From assembly GCA_029552985.1 (NCBI GenBank), contig JAKPDB010000004.1, forward strand, positions 1-36,302: a stretch of 36,302 nt of DNA. The letters run 5' to 3'. Source of the DNA: a bacterium (GTDB lineage Bacteria; Ratteibacteria; UBA8468; B48-G9; DTJG01). A model generated the notes under the pieces. The model was not told where the DNA came from. It was given only the letters and a program-made list of their open reading frames with translations, and searched no databases. This document shows positions 32,693-36,302 of the stretch, piece by piece. The first letter of the stretch is position 1, and each line of letters starts with the position of its first letter. A program made the translations under genes and the position numbers.

Positions 32693-32884
32693 ATGGTAGA
32701 CGAGATAATGACCGTAGAGCAATTGGCGAAATATCTTAAGACAGGAATTACTACTATTTATAAACTGGCTCAAGAAGGCAAGATTCCCGGAACTAAAGTT
32801 GGGAACCAGTGGCGATTTAGAAAAGAAAGAATTGATGAATGGATGGATCAGGGTGGTAAAGTTTCTTTTAGGAAGAAAAAATAA
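32693..32884 (+). CDS. Excisionase/AlpA-type helix-turn-helix protein
   Basis: This 63-residue protein is almost entirely one MerR-like winged HTH of the excisionase (Xis/HTH_17) group: EIMTVEQLAKYLKTGITTIY, then KLAQEGKIPGTKVGNQWRFRKERIDEWM and a basic tail KVSFRKKK. Members bind DNA as recombination directionality factors or small regulators. ATG 32693 is chosen over an upstream in-frame TTG because GAGG at 32681-32684 is at proper distance. It is first in the operon, 13 bases before the methyltransferase gene. Given the neighbouring recombinase relic it may once have controlled excision; as first gene of a modification locus it could instead be its expression controller. Confidence 0.88.
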   Translation: MVDEIMTVEQLAKYLKTGITTIYKLAQEGKIPGTKVGNQWRFRKERIDEWMDQGGKVSFRKKK

Positions 32885-32897
32885 AAAGGAAGACTCT

Positions 32898-34439
32898 ATG
32901 TGTGGACAAAAGATAAACTTTAAAACTGAAAAAGAACTTCAAGAAGCAATCTTAGAGGAGAAATCAAAAGGAATTCCTGATATAAAAATCGGACAAAAAT
33001 ATGGTGTTACCTTCAGATATATTGAAAGGCTTATTACTAAATCTCAGGGTGTAAATATCAGCGCCTTTAAAGGCCGTAAACGGATAAGAACACTTTTCCC
33101 AAAAGATTTTAAAAAAGAAAAGACCACTGTATGGAGCTTCAAACAAAGAGGTAATTGGGCGACACATAGCGGAGAATATAGAGGTAATTGGTCTCCTTAT
33201 ATTCCTCGTAATGTTATCCTTAAATATTCTCAACCGGGGGAGTTGGTTCTGGATTATTTCTGTGGGGCAGGGACAACTGCTGTTGAATGTAAACTTTTAG
33301 GAAGAAGATGTATCGCGTTTGATATCAACGATAAGGCCATTGAACTGGCAAAGAAGAATGTGGATTTTAATGTAGAATCAACACAATTGATTTTACTTGA
33401 AGAAGGTCATCCAGAGGTTTATGAACCTGAATTGTCTGTTGCAGACGCAAGGAATTTATCATTCCTGCAGGATAATTCTATAGATTTAATTTGTGCTCAT
33501 CCTCCTTACGCAAATATTATCCATTACACAGATTCTAAGAAAGGAGATTTGTCATTTTTCGATATTGATGATTTCTTAAAAGAAATGTCTAAAGTTGCCA
33601 GAGAAAGTTTCAGAGTGTTAAAGCCAGGCAGGCAATGTGCCATTTTGATAGGAGATATGCGCAGAAAGAAACATGTGGTTCCTCTTGGTTTCAAACTTAT
33701 AAATGTGTATTTGGACGCTGGCTTTAAATTGCGAGAGCTTGTGATTAAACGGCAGCACAATTGTAAAACGACAGGATTCTGGTATGCTAATAGCATAAAA
33801 TATAATTTTCTTCTTTTAGCTCATGAATATTTACCAATATTTGAGAAGCCTATATCACCTGTTGGATTAATAAGAGAAAAGACTGAAGATTACGGAACAA
33901 TCATTCCTGTTGTTCAGAGACCCACAACAAGGCGAAAACTGGATGAGATAGAGACTACAACAGTGTGGATTTTGCCAAGAAAAGATTTTGAAAAATATTT
34001 AAACAAAAATGTCATCAAGAGGTATTCAAATGGGAACGGTTATTCCACTATAACATTTATTTCTCATTCTACAAAAGAGACACTCTTCCCTACAGGAAAA
34101 AGTAAAAAGGCCACAAGACTACTTTTCATCAAATCGCCCTTTTTGGACAACAATCCTTCTCAATCAAATATAGAGGTTTATCTACAAAAAATAGATGAGA
34201 TTATAAAACAGGATTTACTTGAAAAAGGTGGGTTTCTTGTAATTCAAACACGAGACGTAAGAATAAATGGTTTTATAGAACCACTTGCAAAAAAGATAGT
34301 TGATTCCGTCTGCACAGAAAAATTATGGTTAAAAGAAATAGTAGTTGTTACCCAAGGAGACTATAACAAGCAAGATGTCAAATCAGAAGAATACTTGAAT
34401 ATAGTACATCAGTATTTGCTTGTTTACGAGAGAATATAA
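32898..34439 (+). CDS. DNA amino-methyltransferase (N4-cytosine/N6-adenine type) with degenerate second half
   Basis: This 513-residue protein has an N-terminal HTH-like part (residues ~27-50, IGQKYGVTFRYIERLI), then methyltransferase motif I DYFCGAGTTAVE (119-130) binding S-adenosylmethionine and motif IV HPPY (201-204), the D/N/S-PPY-type site of exocyclic amino methylation with His in the first place. The order motif I before motif IV is that of gamma-class-like enzymes. Residues ~353-512 repeat the layout: TTTVW mirrors TTVW (76-80), KSPF (412-415) replaces HPPY, and GGFLVIQTRDVRINGFIEPL mirrors RQCAILIGDMRRKKHVVPLG, but motif I is absent, so this half may serve DNA recognition. ATG 32898 has AAGGA 7 bases upstream; an earlier start would overlap the HTH gene. 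The target sequence is unknown. Confidence 0.85.
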   Translation: MCGQKINFKTEKELQEAILEEKSKGIPDIKIGQKYGVTFRYIERLITKSQGVNISAFKGRKRIRTLFPKDFKKEKTTVWSFKQRGNWATHSGEYRGNWSPYIPRNVILKYSQPGELVLDYFCGAGTTAVECKLLGRRCIAFDINDKAIELAKKNVDFNVESTQLILLEEGHPEVYEPELSVADARNLSFLQDNSIDLICAHPPYANIIHYTDSKKGDLSFFDIDDFLKEMSKVARESFRVLKPGRQCAILIGDMRRKKHVVPLGFKLINVYLDAGFKLRELVIKRQHNCKTTGFWYANSIKYNFLLLAHEYLPIFEKPISPVGLIREKTEDYGTIIPVVQRPTTRRKLDEIETTTVWILPRKDFEKYLNKNVIKRYSNGNGYSTITFISHSTKETLFPTGKSKKATRLLFIKSPFLDNNPSQSNIEVYLQKIDEIIKQDLLEKGGFLVIQTRDVRINGFIEPLAKKIVDSVCTEKLWLKEIVVVTQGDYNKQDVKSEEYLNIVHQYLLVYERI

Positions 34440-34449
34440 GGAGAAAAAT

Positions 34450-35658
34450 ATGTCTGACTTTCTTAGATTCCTTGAAAAAATGGCTTTGCATTGCGGAGTA
34501 AGTTTTAGGCTCGAAAAATTTAAAGGTGAAGATGAATACGAATTAGCAGCGAATATATTAAATGAGATTAATAAATTCCTTTACCAGAAAAAGACTACCC
34601 TTCCTTCTGAATATATTTCTGAATTCCACAGGTATTGGGAACAAAACCATGAGAAAGTTTTATCTCCCAAGATAGGTCCGAATGGTGAATGTCTTGCTGT
34701 GGCGAAGGTGTTGGAAAGCATCTATAAGAGCAATACTATTAAAGTCCAATTGGATACCCTGGATTTAACTAAAGAGGAAATTGCCAATGTAAGATTCTTT
34801 ACGGCAATTCAGGACTTCAACATCGATGTTCACGCGAGAAGCAATCCCTTTGAATTTTATAAAAGACATCCCGATTGCTTTAATCCTAAGAAAGTAAAAA
34901 ATAATGATTTATTGGTGGATGAACTTCTTAATTTTCTCGGAGCACAATCGCAGCGTGATAAAAGAAAGCCGTGGATGTTAAATTCAGCAAAATTACTGGT
35001 AGAAAAATATAACTCATCGGCATATAAGATCAATGAAATTCATAAGGGCGACGTTGCTGAAATTGTTAAAGCATTGACGGGTGAAGAGCGATACGGTTTT
35101 TCTACTAAAAAAGCTCACATGTTTTTAAGGGATATGGCTGACTTGGGTGTCTGGGAATATAAAAGTAATATAGAAAGATTAGATGTGATGAGTGATAAAA
35201 ACACCATGAGAGTAGCCTTGAGAACCGGAATTCTCCAATTTCGTATTCCTTTGCTTGCAAGTTTTTTGGATGTTTTCTGTTATCAGTATTCTATGGTAGA
35301 TCGCATGAATCGTGAAGTTTGGAGAAAAGTATGGAAAGAATGGGGAAGCATTTCTGACAACCATAGGCCTCCCACACCTGCATCGATAGATTATCTTATT
35401 TTCCGACTTGGTAAAATAGCCTGTCGGCCCAATAAACGCTTCTGTCCCCCAGAGAAGAGAGTAACCGAAAAGAAATTAGAGAGTCTTATTCCACAAGACA
35501 GATTAATTTTTAGGGCTGATGGCTACTGCATCTTCAGCGATGTTTGTAGTTTGGAGAAAAAAATATTAAACGCTCCTAACAGTATTTCAATTGAAGGAAG
35601 AACAGGATGGAAAAGCGGAAAAACTAACGAAGGTGGAGGAGGTGGTATTTCGTCTTAA
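34450..35658 (+). CDS. Endonuclease-III-like HhH-GPD DNA glycosylase with split [4Fe-4S] motif
   Basis: This 402-residue protein lies 10 bases after the methyltransferase gene with AAGGAG before its ATG. Residues ~155-270 fit the HhH-GPD fold. GFSTKKAH (216-223) aligns with the hairpin GVGRKTAN of endonuclease III, placing Lys220 on catalytic Lys120. SDKNTMRVALRT (248-259) aligns with VDTHIFRVCNRT, placing Asp249 on catalytic Asp138. LIFRLGKIACRPNKRFC matches LILHGRYTC...C, and cysteines 325, 332, 360 and 366 give C-x6-C-x27-C-x5-C, against C-x6-C-x2-C-x5-C in endonuclease III. A unique ~150-residue N-terminal region and a Gly-rich tail are added. The family excises bases and, with the Lys, cuts the abasic strand. 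The substrate base is unknown. Confidence 0.75.
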   Translation: MSDFLRFLEKMALHCGVSFRLEKFKGEDEYELAANILNEINKFLYQKKTTLPSEYISEFHRYWEQNHEKVLSPKIGPNGECLAVAKVLESIYKSNTIKVQLDTLDLTKEEIANVRFFTAIQDFNIDVHARSNPFEFYKRHPDCFNPKKVKNNDLLVDELLNFLGAQSQRDKRKPWMLNSAKLLVEKYNSSAYKINEIHKGDVAEIVKALTGEERYGFSTKKAHMFLRDMADLGVWEYKSNIERLDVMSDKNTMRVALRTGILQFRIPLLASFLDVFCYQYSMVDRMNREVWRKVWKEWGSISDNHRPPTPASIDYLIFRLGKIACRPNKRFCPPEKRVTEKKLESLIPQDRLIFRADGYCIFSDVCSLEKKILNAPNSISIEGRTGWKSGKTNEGGGGGISS

Positions 35659-35816
35659 AATCAATTTACTTTTATACCTCTAAGAATATTATGAACCACA
35701 TTAACGCAAGGAAGGGTTTTCAGAAAGGATAATTAAAAAATTCAGAAGTATTATTCTGGTGGGTATCTCTTGATCTCCAAGCGAGATTATAGAAAGCACA
35801 AAGGAAAAGTAGTTAG
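35659..35816. other. Non-coding stretch between the glycosylase gene and the right repeat
   Basis: These 158 AT-rich bases contain no gene and no hairpin terminator that I can see. Transcription of the cassette therefore probably ends in, or continues through, the right inverted repeat. Confidence 0.3.
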
Positions 35817-35897
35817 TGCATACAAAAAACAGGGGAGACAAAGATTACTTTCTTCACTTATTTATAAGTTTACAAGGGTGGTGGGTGGGAGAAGATT
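35817..35897 (-). repeat. Right copy of the 81-bp perfect inverted repeat
   Basis: This is the exact reverse complement of 32393-32473. Its outer end carries GGGTGGTGGGTGGG on the plus strand and touches the end of IS3 copy 2 directly. No target-site duplication is visible outside the two repeats. Confidence 0.9.
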
Positions 35898-36302
35898 GTA
35901 CTGCTCCCCATTTGTCAAGAGCAAAATAAGGGAGAATTAGGCGACCTGGTCAACGGTGATTGTTTTATCTCTTTTTGTTCAAATTCCGCAGGTGTCATAT
36001 ATCCTAATGATGAGTGTGGATAATCCTGGTTATATCGGTTAATCCAGTTTGTCAATTCTTCGTTGAACTCATATATACTTGTCCACTCTCTTGTCCACAC
36101 CTTCCTCTTCTTTTAATGTCCGTATCACTCGTTCAGTATCCGCATTCCCCTTTGGATTGTTATAACTGGCAAATACCTGCTTGATTCCCAGAATAGATGC
36201 CTCGTTTATAAATTTCCCTGATGTCGGCTGTGACCCATTGTCACTGACCGGAGACAAAATTCCTATTTCAGTTATCCCCCCTTTATAAATTCTTTCTTTA
36301 AT
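35898..36302 (-). mobile_element. IS3-family insertion sequence, copy 2, cut by the window edge
   Basis: Starting at TACTGCTCCCCATTTG (about 35899) the sequence closely matches the 3' end of copy 1 but with scattered base changes. It sits immediately outside the right 81-bp repeat in the same orientation as copy 1. Beyond about 36245 the similarity to copy 1 drops sharply although the reading frame stays open to the window end, so the two copies are not simple duplicates. Confidence 0.75.
35915..36302 (-). pseudogene. IS3-family orfB C-terminal part, frameshifted, partial
   Basis: The minus strand encodes VSDNGSQPTSGKFINEASIL, then ADTERVIRTLKEEEGVDKRV, and stops early; the true C-terminus VWTREWTSIYEFNEELTNW...PHSSLGYMTPAEF follows in the next frame. 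The extra base after KEEE is the same as in copy 1. Upstream the frame runs open to the edge as IKERIYKGGITEIGILSP, unlike copy 1's FPTGIRENGTLHL. Confidence 0.75.

Noticed and set aside
32693-35658. A classical restriction endonuclease beside the methyltransferase
   Set aside because: I looked for PD-(D/E)XK, HNH, GIY-YIG and PLD motifs in the neighbouring frames and found none; the downstream gene fits the HhH-GPD fold instead.
1-36302. CRISPR arrays, tRNA or rRNA genes and riboswitches
   Set aside because: No regularly spaced repeats, no cloverleaf-like CCA-ended sequences and no conserved rRNA segments were seen on reading both strands; no cobalamin riboswitch core was recognised upstream of the B12 enzyme operon.

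Overview
This window appears to come from an uncultured, anaerobe-like, glycan-degrading bacterium of moderate to low GC. Shine-Dalgarno sites are strong and genes are often joined by ATGA overlaps. The secreted DUF4838 protein, large GH42-like proteins, Cys-type sulfatase, GH29 fucosidase and paired URO-D-like proteins are typical of the Planctomycetes/Verrucomicrobia/Lentisphaerae/Omnitrophota neighbourhood. That placement is inferred from gene content only; there is no rRNA or other marker here. The window opens inside coaBC and ends inside an insertion-sequence copy, as a contig broken at a repeat would.

Layout. (1) 1-134: 5' end of coaBC on the minus strand with a clear promoter. (2) 427-5276: a plus-strand operon of an AsnB-like amide synthetase lacking a functional glutaminase, a cobalamin-binding protein fused to a glutamate-mutase-epsilon-like barrel, an opine-dehydrogenase-like enzyme and an MscS-type membrane protein. 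It could make a small amino-acid-derived metabolite or osmolyte. (3) 5284-7231: arsR-acr3 arsenite resistance, divergent from an hsp20 gene, with a densely repeated control region. (4) 7264-10550: an oligogalacturonate-lyase-like propeller, an alpha/beta hydrolase, a small zinc-finger membrane protein and an orphan membrane protein. (5) 10701-14303: an operon of a GH42-like barrel protein, a GT4 glycosyltransferase and an RsbW-like protein. (6) 14305-17317: the housekeeping operon dapA-accD-folC. (7) 17378-29915: one long minus-strand operon, in transcription order GH29 fucosidase, secreted GH42-like protein, tandem esterase/hydrolase, two URO-D-like proteins, DUF4838 protein and sulfatase. 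It looks like a catabolic locus for a decorated (fucosylated, sulfated, perhaps acylated or O-methylated) polysaccharide.

(8) 30304-36302: a scrambled accessory island. It holds a truncated gene tail, a decayed IS3-family element, the frameshifted C-terminal part of a serine recombinase, and a cassette bounded by two perfect 81-bp inverted repeats (32393-32473 and 35817-35897). The cassette has its own promoter and three genes in a row: an excisionase-type HTH protein, an amino-methyltransferase with a degenerate second methyltransferase half, and a 402-residue endonuclease-III-like (HhH-GPD) DNA glycosylase that keeps the catalytic Lys and Asp and four [4Fe-4S] cysteines with a 27-residue insertion between the second and third. 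A second, diverged IS3 copy abuts the right repeat.

The most interesting signal is this methyltransferase-glycosylase pair. It could be a restriction-modification system in which the toxic partner is a base-excising glycosylase, or a methyltransferase with a dedicated repair glycosylase (as with Mig.Mth in Methanothermobacter). No ordinary restriction nuclease is visible beside it. The glutaminase-dead AsnB / fused B12 mutase / opine dehydrogenase operon is the second candidate for undescribed biology.
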